64,000 nt of DNA, taken from assembly GCF_008629675.1 (NCBI RefSeq), contig NZ_VWOX01000001.1, positions 186,001 through 250,000 on the forward strand, in the 5' to 3' direction. The first letter of the stretch is position 1, and each line of letters begins with the position of its first letter. The notes beneath the pieces are model-generated. The model was not told the origin of the DNA and made no database searches. It saw nothing but the letters and a program-made list of their open reading frames with translations. Source of the stretch: Roseiconus nitratireducens. Its GTDB lineage: Bacteria; Planctomycetota; Planctomycetia; Pirellulales; Pirellulaceae. A program made the position numbers and the translations under genes. Positions 9,308-18,239 of the stretch are shown in pieces.

Positions 9308-10717
9308 ATGCAAGCTGCCCGCTTTGACACCGCCGTTTCCCATGACTCCTACGAAGCCAAATCCTCGGGAGCGGGTTCCGGAGCACCGCAGTCCAGATCG
9401 GCTCAGTGGACGCGGCGGAGCGCCCTGGCGTTGCTGGCCTCTGTCACCGCGGCCGGCTGCGGCCGCAGCGGGGCGGATTCGGACGACACCGCCGAAGCGG
9501 CCCCCTCGATTCGACGGGATGTTCCGCTGAAGGTGGCCTGGGTCGGCGAACCGTCCGATGCCGAAGCGATTCGCGTCGCCTGGTCGATGGCCGTGCCCCA
9601 GGCATTGGAGATCGAAGTCATCAGTCCGATTCGCGAAGGGGATTCGGCAATGATGGAACAGATTGCGGAGCGGGCCAGCCAGGTCGACGTTGCCGTGTTT
9701 CCGCAGATGGCCGTCGGCGCGATGGAGAGAACCGGCGCGGTCGTGTCGTTCAACGAAGACACGTTGCAGGAGTACCATGATCGCTATGGCAAACCGTTGC
9801 CCGCGGTCCAGAACGGGCTGGGTTCCTACGGGGGTCACACCTGGGGCGTCGCAATCGGCGCGCGGCTATTCGGTGTGTTGTCCATCGACCAAGAGTTCCG
9901 TCCGAAAACCTGGTCCGAGTATCACGATTGGGTGCAAACACTGGAAGGACGTGCCGCGGAGCCATTGGCCGACGGGTGGGCTGCGACTTCGTTTCTGAAC
10001 CGCTGTGCGTCGTCGATCGAACGCGGGTGGTTGTTCAAACGCACCACGTTGCAACCGGTGATTGATTCCGAGGACTACGTCGCGTCGCTGACTCAAATGA
10101 TTGAAACGGCCGGCCACTACGAAGGAGAACGAAAAACGCCCCGTGAGATCTGGCACGACCTTCGCCGGGGCCGGCTGCGCGGGGGAATCGGCTACGAAGT
10201 TGCGACAACCGCCGAAAGTGGCTCCGAAGAAGCCGTCGGTGAGGAGTTCGCGATCACGGTTGCTGATTGTCCGGTCGAAACTCAATCGGACCAATTGTGG
10301 TTCGATCCACAGACGCCGCTGGCAGCCGTGAGCATCGGCTGCAGGCAGACCGATGCGTCCAAACAGTTCATCGGCTGGTTGATCGGCGGCGAGGGAATCG
10401 CCTCGGTCCGCGAGCAGGTGAATGGTTTGTCACTGACGCGCGAATCCGCCGACGATGATTTGGCGACGTCCAGCTCCTACACGCGGTGGTTGTCCCAACG
10501 ACTTCAAACGCGGCAGGTCGCGCTGGGGCTGCTACTGCCCGGGGCCGCGGAATACTACCAAGCTTTGGATCGTCAGATTATCCGATGCTTGAATGGTGAA
10601 CTGAAGCCGGGCCAGGCGTTGCAAGCGGCCGCCACCGAGTGGCAAACGATCACCGATCGCCTTGGACGCTCCGATCAAATTGCGGCGTGGCGGAAGACGA
10701 TGGGTCTGGGCGCCTGA
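9308..10717 (+). CDS. Tat-exported lipoprotein resembling an extracellular solute-binding protein
   Basis: The protein has 469 residues from the ATG at 9308; a TTG at 9302 would add two. It has a polar N-terminal tail, a twin arginine at residues 36-37 (WTRRSALALL), and a lipobox ending VTAAGC with Cys51. It should therefore be exported folded and lipid-anchored. The body has the general look of ABC-transporter solute-binding proteins, with PLKVAWVGEPSDAEAIR at the start of the first lobe and conserved-looking SYGGHTWGVAIGARLFGV. I see no permease or ATPase gene beside it, so an orphan or sensory role is equally possible. It is divergent from xylB (about 240 bases apart), which weakly suggests a carbohydrate ligand. 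The stop at 10717 is 39 bases from the stop of the convergent methyltransferase. Confidence 0.65.
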   Translation: MQAARFDTAVSHDSYEAKSSGAGSGAPQSRSAQWTRRSALALLASVTAAGCGRSGADSDDTAEAAPSIRRDVPLKVAWVGEPSDAEAIRVAWSMAVPQALEIEVISPIREGDSAMMEQIAERASQVDVAVFPQMAVGAMERTGAVVSFNEDTLQEYHDRYGKPLPAVQNGLGSYGGHTWGVAIGARLFGVLSIDQEFRPKTWSEYHDWVQTLEGRAAEPLADGWAATSFLNRCASSIERGWLFKRTTLQPVIDSEDYVASLTQMIETAGHYEGERKTPREIWHDLRRGRLRGGIGYEVATTAESGSEEAVGEEFAITVADCPVETQSDQLWFDPQTPLAAVSIGCRQTDASKQFIGWLIGGEGIASVREQVNGLSLTRESADDDLATSSSYTRWLSQRLQTRQVALGLLLPGAAEYYQALDRQIIRCLNGELKPGQALQAAATEWQTITDRLGRSDQIAAWRKTMGLGA

Positions 10718-10756
10718 GCCGACGAAGCGCGAATCGGTCGCCTTCAGATTCTAGCT

Positions 10757-11578
10757 TCAGGGTTCCAGCAGGAGCCGTCGCGGAGATGCCACGGACGCAT
10801 CAGCCGTGCGACGCGCTTTGATGCGGACGTAGGGTGGAATGTAGGTGGCGCGGTCGGCGAACGAATCTTTCGCGGCCTCCGCTTTCGCGTGCAGCGGCTC
10901 AATCAAATCCTCGATCTGAAATCCGGCACGGCACATCCCGCCGATCAGATCTTCCCAGCGGTGCAAGAACTCGATCGCGCCCTGCTCCCGCAGTCGACGC
11001 ACGCTGGCCGCCGTCGACTGGGGCGGTGGCACCGGAGTGTCGCGATAGTAGCGGTGCCGCACCGTGTAGCCGCCGGCGGAGCGGTGGTAATCCGCCTGCA
11101 GACTGATCGGCTGCTTGTGCTGACTGATGTACACGCCTCCGGGACAGGTGACCCGGGCGACTTCTCGGAAGACGGGGTCTACGGAGGCCACGTAACACGT
11201 GCTGACCGGATGGATCACGATGTCAAATTCGCCGTCGTCCAGGCCCGCCAGATCCTCCATCGTGGTCTGCAGCAGCCTCAGCCGGTATCCCCGTTGGGCG
11301 GCAACGCGGCGATCGAGTTCCAACATCGCGCCGCTGAGATCGACGACCGTGACTTGGGCCCCGGCGGCCGCGTACAGCGAACTCTGGCGTCCGCCTCCGG
11401 CCGCCAGGCAAAGCACCCGCTTGCCGCGGATCGAACCGCCCAACCAGCCCGCCTGGTCCACGACCTCCAAGGGGCGGGCCAGCTCTTCTTCGCTGGCGGG
11501 CCGGCACAGGGGATCTCCGGCGGCTGCCATCGAGTCATAGATTCTGCGGTTCGTTTCCAAAGTGGTTCGATCTGTCAC
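10757..11578 (-). CDS. Class I SAM-dependent methyltransferase
   Basis: The protein has 273 residues from the ATG at 11578 (MTDRTTLETN). The SAM-binding motif I is RVLCLAAGGGRQSS near residue 54, followed by the acidic loop VTVVDLS at strand beta2. The post-motif EFDIVIHPVSTCYV is where beta4 of the Rossmann fold is expected. The C-terminal half (ISQHKQPISLQADYHRS, EFLHRWEDLIGGMC) would form the acceptor site and gives no substrate clue that I recognise. It is transcribed away from the anti-sigma-like gene, with 284 bases between the two starts. Confidence 0.82.
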   Translation of the reverse strand: MTDRTTLETNRRIYDSMAAAGDPLCRPASEEELARPLEVVDQAGWLGGSIRGKRVLCLAAGGGRQSSLYAAAGAQVTVVDLSGAMLELDRRVAAQRGYRLRLLQTTMEDLAGLDDGEFDIVIHPVSTCYVASVDPVFREVARVTCPGGVYISQHKQPISLQADYHRSAGGYTVRHRYYRDTPVPPPQSTAASVRRLREQGAIEFLHRWEDLIGGMCRAGFQIEDLIEPLHAKAEAAKDSFADRATYIPPYVRIKARRTADASVASPRRLLLEP

Positions 11579-11692
11579 AGTGCGACGGTTCTCAAGAGGA
11601 AAATCGGGGGAACGCCCGTCGAGTTAATGGTTCCGGCGAGGGGGTGGTCTCGCGAGGCGAACCAAAATCGTTCGGGTTTGACGGTATTTTTG

Positions 11693-11721
11693 GGAACTTT
11701 CCCATCTTGACAGTCATCCGA
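11693..11721 (+). promoter_or_regulatory. Candidate ECF (sigma-E type) promoter
   Basis: GGAACTT at 11693-11699 is followed, after a 17-base spacer, by TCCGA at 11717-11721. The classical RpoE-type promoter is GGAACTT, 16-17 bases, TCTGA, so this site has one mismatch in the -10 part. It lies about 140 bases before the ATG of the anti-sigma-like gene and points toward it. ECF-group promoters differ between organisms, so this is a candidate only. Confidence 0.4.
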
Positions 11722-11862
11722 TGTTTCGTTGCCACCAACGTGATCTCGATGGTGGTTTGCTTTCCAAACGCCGCGGAGCGCCTTCTGGGTCCGCATGGCA
11801 CTGTATCATTTGATCCTCCGTACCGGGAAAGACTCGCCGGGATTGGGGGATGGACGAACGCG

Positions 11863-13194
11863 ATGGCACTACCTGACGAATTGCTCGATGAATTGCTGAC
11901 GGGGCATCTGGATGATGCGCTCAGCGGCGATGAGCGCGCCCGCGTTGAGCAAATGCTCCGCGATGACCCTTCGTTGCGTCAGCGGTTGCAGCGACTGCGT
12001 GAGCAGATTTCCGAAACCAAACAGGCCGCTTGGCCACCGCCAGAACTGTCAGACGGATTTGCCGATCAGGTCGTCCAGGCAGCGATCGATCATGCCCGGG
12101 ATCAAGGATTGCCGGACGAACATCCGCTCCGACGGGCCGAATCTGGAACCCTGCACGTGGAACCGGCGGCGACGCCGCGATTCCACGGTGGCACCGAGCG
12201 TCGGACCGGCTGGGTGATCGCTGCCACGCTGGGGCTGGCCGCCTCGATCGTCTTTGCGGCGTTTGTGCTCCAGGATCGGGCTCAGCGCCAGGAGCCCAAC
12301 TCGCGGCCCGGCACGCTGCTTGCCGATCAGGATCCGACTTCGGTTTCCGAACGCGATGCGGCGGGACCGATGATTGACGCCAGCGGCGATCGTGTTGCCG
12401 ACGCGGGATCGGCAGCCTCCACGACAGAAGCCGGGGCGCAGCCGCTTCCGGATGCGGAGTCCGGTTTGGCGTCGGTTGATCGGACGCCGTCCGGTGCAGC
12501 GATGGAACCGGGGCGCGCCGACGAGCCAGCGGCCACCCTCGACCGCCCCGCGATGGAAGCCGTCGCGGAGTCCTCGGTGACCAATGTCCCGCAAGATCGT
12601 GCCGCGGACGATGACGCGCCCAAGAATGCGGCTTCGGCTGCCCAGATCCAGCCGCTGCAAAGTCTGCTGGTGATTCGTGTTCAATTGACCGACGTGGGGC
12701 GGGCCGCCGATCCGTTGGAAGATGCCCTGGCGTCGGCCGCAATCGAAACCGGCGCCGAACAGCCGATCGGGGATGCACTGGCGGGAGTGATCCCTTCGGA
12801 TGATGCCGCTCAGAATGCAACGGAGTCGGAAGGGGAACGCGTGGTGCTGTTGCAGGCGCCCGCCAAAAAGCTTGATCGGCTGATCCAACAATTGATAGCC
12901 GACGGCAACGGGGTCGCGTCGGTGCAGTTCTCTTTGATCAGCGAGGCCCCCTTGCTGCGATCGGTCGATGCGGTTCGTTCCGAAGCAATCGACCCCACGG
13001 AAATTCGTCATGCCGGCAAAAGCTGGCCGATCGTCGGAGGCTCGAATCCGGCCTTTGATGTTTGGAGCAATCGTTTGGGAAGTCGCGCCTTCATTCCCAT
13101 GGATGCACAAACCGGGTCAAAGGCGGTGCGGATGGCGGCGGGAAGCGATGACGGACCGGATGTGATGGAACACTTGTTGATTCTGATTCGCTAA
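11863..13194 (+). CDS. Membrane protein with anti-sigma-factor-like N-terminus
   Basis: I start at the ATG at 11863 (MALPDELLDELL), since upstream residues look non-coding; this gives 443 residues. Residues 1-70 (LLTGHLDDALSGDERARVE, then MLRDDPSLRQRLQRLREQI) have the helix pattern of planctomycete anti-sigma or regulatory proteins, without the HxxxCxxC zinc motif. One membrane segment follows at about 116-136 (GWVIAATLGLAASIVFAAFV). Next comes a long Ala/Asp/Glu-rich linker to about residue 270, then a more ordered domain with VIRVQLTDVGRAADPLEDAL and VVLLQAPAKKLDRLIQQLI. The topology would put residues 1-115 in the cytoplasm and the rest outside. No sigma gene is adjacent on this strand. 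A possible ECF promoter lies upstream, and the nearest ECF sigma gene is 4 kb away in the converging operon. Confidence 0.6.
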   Translation: MALPDELLDELLTGHLDDALSGDERARVEQMLRDDPSLRQRLQRLREQISETKQAAWPPPELSDGFADQVVQAAIDHARDQGLPDEHPLRRAESGTLHVEPAATPRFHGGTERRTGWVIAATLGLAASIVFAAFVLQDRAQRQEPNSRPGTLLADQDPTSVSERDAAGPMIDASGDRVADAGSAASTTEAGAQPLPDAESGLASVDRTPSGAAMEPGRADEPAATLDRPAMEAVAESSVTNVPQDRAADDDAPKNAASAAQIQPLQSLLVIRVQLTDVGRAADPLEDALASAAIETGAEQPIGDALAGVIPSDDAAQNATESEGERVVLLQAPAKKLDRLIQQLIADGNGVASVQFSLISEAPLLRSVDAVRSEAIDPTEIRHAGKSWPIVGGSNPAFDVWSNRLGSRAFIPMDAQTGSKAVRMAAGSDDGPDVMEHLLILIR

Positions 13195-13868
13195 GCAGCG
13201 GCCGGCTGGCGGACGGACTTGTCTGCGCGGATTCTCAGTGCAATTCCGTCAGGGCATCCACCCCATCGACGCGTCACGATTGTGTCGTCTGCAGCAACCG
13301 AACGAACGGTCGCGGCAGGCTCGCCGACCGCGTTCTTGCGGTGCGGGCGCGAGAGAATTTCGGTCTCAGATGCCACGGGATGGAGTGACAGGAATCGCTG
13401 AATACGCAGCCGTTAAATGCGATTCTCGGAAACCTGATCACCCCGTCCTGAGGCATCCAAGAATGAGATCGCGTCGCGATCGCCTGTTTTAGCAACGAAC
13501 GGCGGTCACACGAGATCCACGCACGCGTTCCGGTGCGGCGCAATGGCCGATTGTAGTCGGGCGCCGGCTGCGAGTGGCCGCTAGGAGAAAGAAATCCGCA
13601 CGAGTTTTTGCCTGCAGTGTTCTGCCCGGCCTGCGATGGAGGCCGTGCGGTGCTCGTGAAGCGGGAGATAACTTTCGCGACATCACAACTGCATGCGTTC
13701 CAGTCGCAAAGCGATGAAAGCCCCCTGCCGTTGGCGGGAGCCGGCGGAAACGGCTGCCCCAAACACCGCAGCCGTGAAGCCGCGGCAACACCACCGCCTC
13801 AGCGAGAAGCGAGGCAATCCTCACCTCGCTGACGCTCGACTCTGCTTGTCAAGGAGCGTGAATCGCGT
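13195..13868. other. 674-base convergent gap with no recognised gene
   Basis: This gap lies between the stops of the anti-sigma-like gene (+) and the VWA gene (-). Short open frames exist on both strands, the longest about 160 codons at 13274-13762 minus. They are rich in Arg, Ser, Pro and Cys and resemble no family, so I do not call them. The right end holds a repeat (13786-13845) that has a relative in another convergent gap. The rest may be a decayed gene or simple spacer. Confidence 0.5.
13786..13845. repeat. Convergent-gap repeat, copy A
   Basis: The stretch around AGCGAGAAGCGAGGCAATCC resembles one at 25547-25608, with roughly three quarters of bases matching by eye. It contains complementary arms AGCGAGG and CCTCGCT, so it can fold. 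It ends about 23 bases beyond the stop of the minus-strand VWA gene, in a position fit for a terminator. Confidence 0.5.
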
Positions 13869-16800
13869 TCACTCGCCTCGCAACCGTTTCGCTTGCCGCA
13901 CCAGCTGGACAAACTCGTCCCGCACCTGGTCTTCGTCCTGGCCGGACGCCTGTCGGGCAGTTGTCTCGACGTCGTTCAACGTCCAGTTGCCGGCAAACCG
14001 GCTGCCACGCAACTGCATTCCGAAAGAAGCGACGGCGGCGGCAAAGCGAAAGTCGTCTCCGGCTTCTTCGAAGGATTGGGGCTGATCGCGGATGACGAAC
14101 TGGACCGGAGTGCTCTCGTTCTGGTCTGGCAGTTTGTACCGCATGTCCACCGTTACCGTTTCGTCTTGCGAAGCAGCTTCGGTCAATGCCCGCTCGGTCA
14201 AGTACTTGGGGCGTTCGGTTTGGGGAGATTCCTCAGTCGACTCCTTCATCCGCTGGACCGGAATCAACTCGTACAAGGCGGTGACCTGATGGCCGGCGCC
14301 GATCTCGCCGGCATCCTTCTTGTCATTGTCAAAGTCTTCTTTGGGCATCACGCGGTTTTCGTATCCGATCAACCGGTACTGCGAAAACAACCGCGCGTTG
14401 AACTGGATCTTCAACTTGACGTCTTTGGCAATCGTGACCAGCGTGGCGTCAGTTTCGCGGACCAGCACCTTGCGTGCTTCGGCGGCGGTATCGATGAAGG
14501 CGTAGTTCCCGTTGCCTTTGCCACTGATCTTTTCCATCATTTCGTCGTTGTGATTGTCCATACCGAATCCCAACGCGGTCAGGTAGATGCCGTCGGAGGC
14601 CTGTTCTTCGATCACCCGAACAAGAGACTCGGTGTCGCTGATGCCGACATTGAAGTCCCCGTCGGTGCACAAGATGACACGGTTGACCCCGTCGGTGATG
14701 AAGTTGTCTCGAGCGGCCGCGTAGGCCAACTGAATTCCCTCTGCGCCGTTGGTGCTGCCGCCGGCGGAGAGTGAATCCAGGGCGCGGCGAATCTTGCGGC
14801 GTTTGTTAGCCGGCGTGCTCTCCAGGACCGTCCCAGCCCGACCCGCGTAGGCGACGATTGCCACCCGATCTTTCTCGGTCAGCCGCTTGGTCAGCATCCG
14901 CATGCCCTCGATGACCAACGGAAACTTGTTCTCCGCGTTCATCGAACCGCTGGTATCCAGCAAGAACACCAGATTGCACGGGGGACGAGATTCGGTGTCC
15001 ATCGTCTTCCCTTGAATCGCGATCCGGGCCAATTGGTGTTGCCGGTTCCACGGGCAATCGGCCAGCTTCACATCGACGGCGAACGGATCCTTGGCGTCCG
15101 CTGCGGGTGCCTGGTAGGCATAGTGGAAGTAATTGATCAATTCTTCGATTCGCACCGCATCTGGATCCGGCAAGCGACCGCCGAGGAGGGTTCGGCGGAC
15201 CTTGCTGTAACTGGCGGTGTCGACATCGACCGAGAACGTGCTGATCGGTTCGTCTTTCACTCGCTTGAAGTCGTTTTCGACGATCGGGGCAAATCGTTGA
15301 CGGTTGACACCCAATTGCGTCTGCGCCGGTCCGGTCCTGCCGCGCAGAAGGCTCTCGCGGGACACGGCGTTTGGATCAACACCGAAGAATTCACTGTGCC
15401 GCGTGGCATCGCCCAACGCGGCCAGCGGTTCGCCGCCGGCTGCAAGTTCCCCTTCGAGTGCGAGAGACGGTTGAGGGTCGGCGACGACCGGCGCTGCACC
15501 GTCCTGTTTCGCCCCGCTGACCTGGTTCGCCCCGCTGAGGCCCGGCAACGCGCCCTTCGCCTCGGCTTGTTCAGGCACCACCGGACGCTCGAAGTCTTCC
15601 AACGAATTCCGCGAATAGAGATCAGGCTCCGACTGCGGCGGCACTTTCAACTTCATGCCTCCCATTCCCATCACGTCCATGTCGTCTTCCATCATCATCA
15701 TGTCCATCTGCTCGCTGCCAGCGAGATCCATCTCCATGCTTTCTTCGGCAGATCCCTTCACGATTTCCGCCAGTTCGGCTGCCTGAGGTTGCCCCATCGA
15801 ACGTTCCAGGTCTCGGATCTCGCCGGGTTGGTTCGCAGGCGGCATGGCTCCGCCGAGTCCGCTTTGCGGTTGGGGCGGCAGTGGCGCTGGTGCTTTGGCG
15901 CTGGCTTCGGCACTGAGGGCTTCGGCACTGAGGGCTTCGGCACTGAGGGCTTCGGCACTGGGCGCATTGACACTGGGCGCATTGACACTGGGCGCATTGA
16001 CACTGGGCGCATTGGCATTGGGGGCTGGCTGGGATCCTGTCGCCAAGTTTGATTCCGGAGCGGATCGGACGGAACGCTTGGTCGCGGCACCACGCCTCAT
16101 CGGTGTGGCGATTGATTCGTCGACCGAGAACGACAGCGATTCAGCTTCGTTCATGGGCTCTGCAAAATTGCGAGGTCCCGTGAACGGTTTCGAAGCGGGA
16201 GCGGGAACCTGCGTCTGGATCGAGGGCCGTCCGAAGGACCGAGTCGGTTGGGCTGCCGCGGGGGTGGGCTGGCCGTCGCCCCGTTCCTCCTGCTCTAGCG
16301 TGGCTCCCTGTTCTTGAACGACCGACGCCTGCTGTCGCAACATCTCGTCGGTCGCCTTTCCGGCGAGCAGCTCTTTCCGCAGTGACTCACCCTCGGTCGA
16401 CTCGAATCTGATCGATCGATCTCCGCCCTCACCCGCCAAAGCGTCCAAGCGTTGCAGTTCGACCTGCGCATTTTGAATTGCGTCCTCTTCGAGCATCTGT
16501 TCCGAGAGCTTCTCGGCAACGGGTGGCGGAATGGCTGGTTCGGATTCGTCGGCAGGCGGCTGAGTGAAATACGATTTGTCCTTCGCCTGCTCGGCCTTGG
16601 ACCGGGCTTGATCGGGGGTGTCCATGGCGGTGCGGTCGGTCAGCACCGTCGGCAACAGCCCCAGCAACAGCAACAACGAAGCGGCGGCCGCCAACAACCA
16701 AGGAACCAAACGCCGCGTGGAGGACTTCGATGAAAGCTGCACGTGACCCGAGCGTTCGGTTCCCGAGCGATCGGCGGCGCTTGCCACGGTTGCCGTCGGG

Positions 16801-17066
16801 CCCGCGGCCGAAGCCGCCAGGATTTTGTCGCGCCGTTCCTTGTCCAAGCCTGGTGATTTCTCGTCACTCAAAAGGGACTTCAATTGATCGGTGACTTCGC
16901 GGGCTTCCTGCACCGCTTGGCGGAGTGCCGGGTCGCCGCTGATGGCGGCTTCGAATTCCGAACGCTGGGAATCGGACAATTCGCCAAGCACATACGCGGT
17001 CACCCGGGGATCATCCCAAGCGGAGGGCAGATCGGCTGGATCGGTGGGGCGGTTGAAGTTTGACAT
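13869..17066 (-). CDS. YfbK-like von Willebrand factor A protein with anti-sigma N-terminus
   Basis: The ATG at 17066 (MSNFNRPTDPADLP) gives 1065 residues. Residues about 20-75 (VTAYVLGELSDSQRSEFEAA) resemble the N-terminus of ECF anti-sigma proteins. A membrane helix follows at about 122-145 (VPWLLAAAASLLLLLGLL). A long low-complexity region (150-590) includes 5-residue tandem repeats (NAPSV, EALSA types) and a Met/Asp-rich patch MDMMMMEDDMDVMGMGGM. The YfbK N-terminal domain starts near 605 (TFSVDVDTASYSKVRR). The VWA domain spans about 690-870 with a complete metal site: DTSGSMN, then Thr in GGSTNGAEG, then CTDGDFN. A DUF3520-like C-terminal domain closes the protein. It lies 77 bases downstream of an ECF sigma gene, so sigma and likely anti-sigma form an operon. 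An outer VWA domain could sense an envelope signal and relay it to the sigma factor; this is inference. Confidence 0.85.
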   Translation of the reverse strand: MSNFNRPTDPADLPSAWDDPRVTAYVLGELSDSQRSEFEAAISGDPALRQAVQEAREVTDQLKSLLSDEKSPGLDKERRDKILAASAAGPTATVASAADRSGTERSGHVQLSSKSSTRRLVPWLLAAAASLLLLLGLLPTVLTDRTAMDTPDQARSKAEQAKDKSYFTQPPADESEPAIPPPVAEKLSEQMLEEDAIQNAQVELQRLDALAGEGGDRSIRFESTEGESLRKELLAGKATDEMLRQQASVVQEQGATLEQEERGDGQPTPAAAQPTRSFGRPSIQTQVPAPASKPFTGPRNFAEPMNEAESLSFSVDESIATPMRRGAATKRSVRSAPESNLATGSQPAPNANAPSVNAPSVNAPSVNAPSAEALSAEALSAEALSAEASAKAPAPLPPQPQSGLGGAMPPANQPGEIRDLERSMGQPQAAELAEIVKGSAEESMEMDLAGSEQMDMMMMEDDMDVMGMGGMKLKVPPQSEPDLYSRNSLEDFERPVVPEQAEAKGALPGLSGANQVSGAKQDGAAPVVADPQPSLALEGELAAGGEPLAALGDATRHSEFFGVDPNAVSRESLLRGRTGPAQTQLGVNRQRFAPIVENDFKRVKDEPISTFSVDVDTASYSKVRRTLLGGRLPDPDAVRIEELINYFHYAYQAPAADAKDPFAVDVKLADCPWNRQHQLARIAIQGKTMDTESRPPCNLVFLLDTSGSMNAENKFPLVIEGMRMLTKRLTEKDRVAIVAYAGRAGTVLESTPANKRRKIRRALDSLSAGGSTNGAEGIQLAYAAARDNFITDGVNRVILCTDGDFNVGISDTESLVRVIEEQASDGIYLTALGFGMDNHNDEMMEKISGKGNGNYAFIDTAAEARKVLVRETDATLVTIAKDVKLKIQFNARLFSQYRLIGYENRVMPKEDFDNDKKDAGEIGAGHQVTALYELIPVQRMKESTEESPQTERPKYLTERALTEAASQDETVTVDMRYKLPDQNESTPVQFVIRDQPQSFEEAGDDFRFAAAVASFGMQLRGSRFAGNWTLNDVETTARQASGQDEDQVRDEFVQLVRQAKRLRGE
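15903..16022. repeat. Eight 15-bp tandem units inside the VWA gene
   Basis: Eight units of exactly 15 bases run in phase. The first block uses GGCTTCGGCACTGAG-type units and the second CGCATTGACACTGGG-type units. On the coding strand they specify 5-residue repeats (NAPSV/NAPSA, then EALSA). Units within each block are nearly identical at the DNA level, which indicates recent expansion by slippage or unequal exchange. Changes in unit number keep the frame, so length may vary between strains. Confidence 0.9.
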
Positions 17067-17143
17067 CTGAAAGCCTCGCGGCTGAAACGCCTTGCTTGGC
17101 GATTGGGACAAAACAATGGACGGCGGAATGGGAAGTCAGTCGG

Positions 17144-17752
17144 TCAGGTTGCGGCGACCGAATCCTTCAACGAGCGGACGGCGGCGTGCAGGTGAAACCC
17201 GACATTGCTGACAGTCAGACCCGTGATCTGGGCAATCTCGCGATAGCTGAGTCCGGCCTGGATTCGCAGCCGCAGCACCTCCTGTTGGCGAGGCGACAGT
17301 CGCTCCACCAACTCCGCCAGGCGGTGACGTTGGTGATCGCTCTGCTCGGCCGCGATCGCCGCCGACGAAGCGTCCGGGTGGGGATCGGCGACCGTGATCT
17401 CGGCCGCGTCGACCGGGTGGGAATGTTGGGTTCGTTGCATGTCGATCACTCGGCTGCGGCAGACGGCAAACAACCACGGCGCGAGGCGGGGAGCGACTTT
17501 GGATCGGTCCTCGCGACACAACCGCAAAAACGTTTCTTGGACGGCGTCCTGGGCTGCCTGCCAATCGCCGCCGAGCATTCGACAGGCATAGGCAAGCAGT
17601 TTTTGTTCATGCCGGCAGATCACGTCGGATATCTCTTCGGTGGTCCAGCCGGCGACGGGGGGATCCGCGTGGGCGCACGCTGCCGGCCCACCGATCGGGT
17701 GTGACGGCGTCGAATCGTCGACCGTGGATTCGGAAGCGGCTTGATCGGTCAT
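17144..17752 (-). CDS. ECF-family RNA polymerase sigma factor
   Basis: I choose the ATG at 17752 (MTDQAASES), giving 202 residues; an open upstream extension lacks similarity. Region 2 is visible as EQKLLAYACRMLGGDWQAAQ and DAVQETFLRLC (the DAxQE signature of region 2.2), followed by LAPWLFAVCRSRVIDMQR of region 2.3-2.4. Region 4 is LAELVERLSPRQQEVLRLRI, GLSYREIAQITGLTVSNVGF, a helix-turn-helix for the -35 element. The protein directs RNA polymerase to a stress or envelope regulon. The next gene in the operon is the VWA protein with an anti-sigma-like N-terminus, its likely partner. The extended N-terminus (about 35 residues before region 2) is longer than usual for the family. Confidence 0.9.
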   Translation of the reverse strand: MTDQAASESTVDDSTPSHPIGGPAACAHADPPVAGWTTEEISDVICRHEQKLLAYACRMLGGDWQAAQDAVQETFLRLCREDRSKVAPRLAPWLFAVCRSRVIDMQRTQHSHPVDAAEITVADPHPDASSAAIAAEQSDHQRHRLAELVERLSPRQQEVLRLRIQAGLSYREIAQITGLTVSNVGFHLHAAVRSLKDSVAAT

Positions 17753-18239
17753 GATGCGAAAAGTGGAAAAGCGAACGCGGTTCAGGGGAGAACACGAACG
17801 CGGCGGCGGATTCTTAGTCCGTGCCGGAAAAAAATTGGCGGGTTTCGGCCGCATTCCCACTCGGCCGTCTGCAGAGGACAGGCGACGACTGGCGACCGCA
17901 TGCCGGTCCCGAGGGGCCTTCCCGTGCGGCGCCCAGGACGTCCGGGGCCGTGGCTGCAGCTTATTCTAGGATTTCCGCCGATTTGAAAGCTGTCCGTGGG
18001 AGACCGGCCCGTTGGCAAGCAGCCGTGGGACTCGGTCACCGGAGCAGGTTCCTGGCCGGCAAGTTCGCTCCGGGTCGGTCTGGACGACAGCATTTCTATT
18101 GACCCGCCGGTCCCCGGACCGCTATCAACATCGGTCGAGTTTCCCGCTCAAAAACTACCGCGACGCTTGGACCGGACCGGAACCAACGGTCTTCCGCGGT
18201 CGCGTTTTTCCAGAAAGCTTTGACCAAGGAAGGTTTCAT
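17753..18239. other. 487-base divergent intergenic region
   Basis: This gap separates the ECF sigma gene (-) and the DegT-type aminotransferase gene (+). It should contain both promoters. I see no convincing copy of the GGAACTT-type site upstream of the sigma gene. A weak housekeeping-type promoter candidate points toward the aminotransferase gene at 18099-18128. No coding sequence is supported. Confidence 0.45.
18099..18128 (+). promoter_or_regulatory. Weak sigma-70-type promoter candidate for the DegT-family gene
   Basis: TTGACC at 18099-18104 and TATCAA at 18123-18128 are separated by 18 bases, about 110 bases before the ATG. The -35 part matches five of six consensus bases and the -10 part four of six. 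Confidence 0.25.

Noticed and set aside
13274..13762. Minus-strand frame of 162 codons in the convergent gap
   Set aside because: Its composition (Arg, Ser, Cys, Pro) and lack of similarity suggest non-coding sequence; no start signal is evident.
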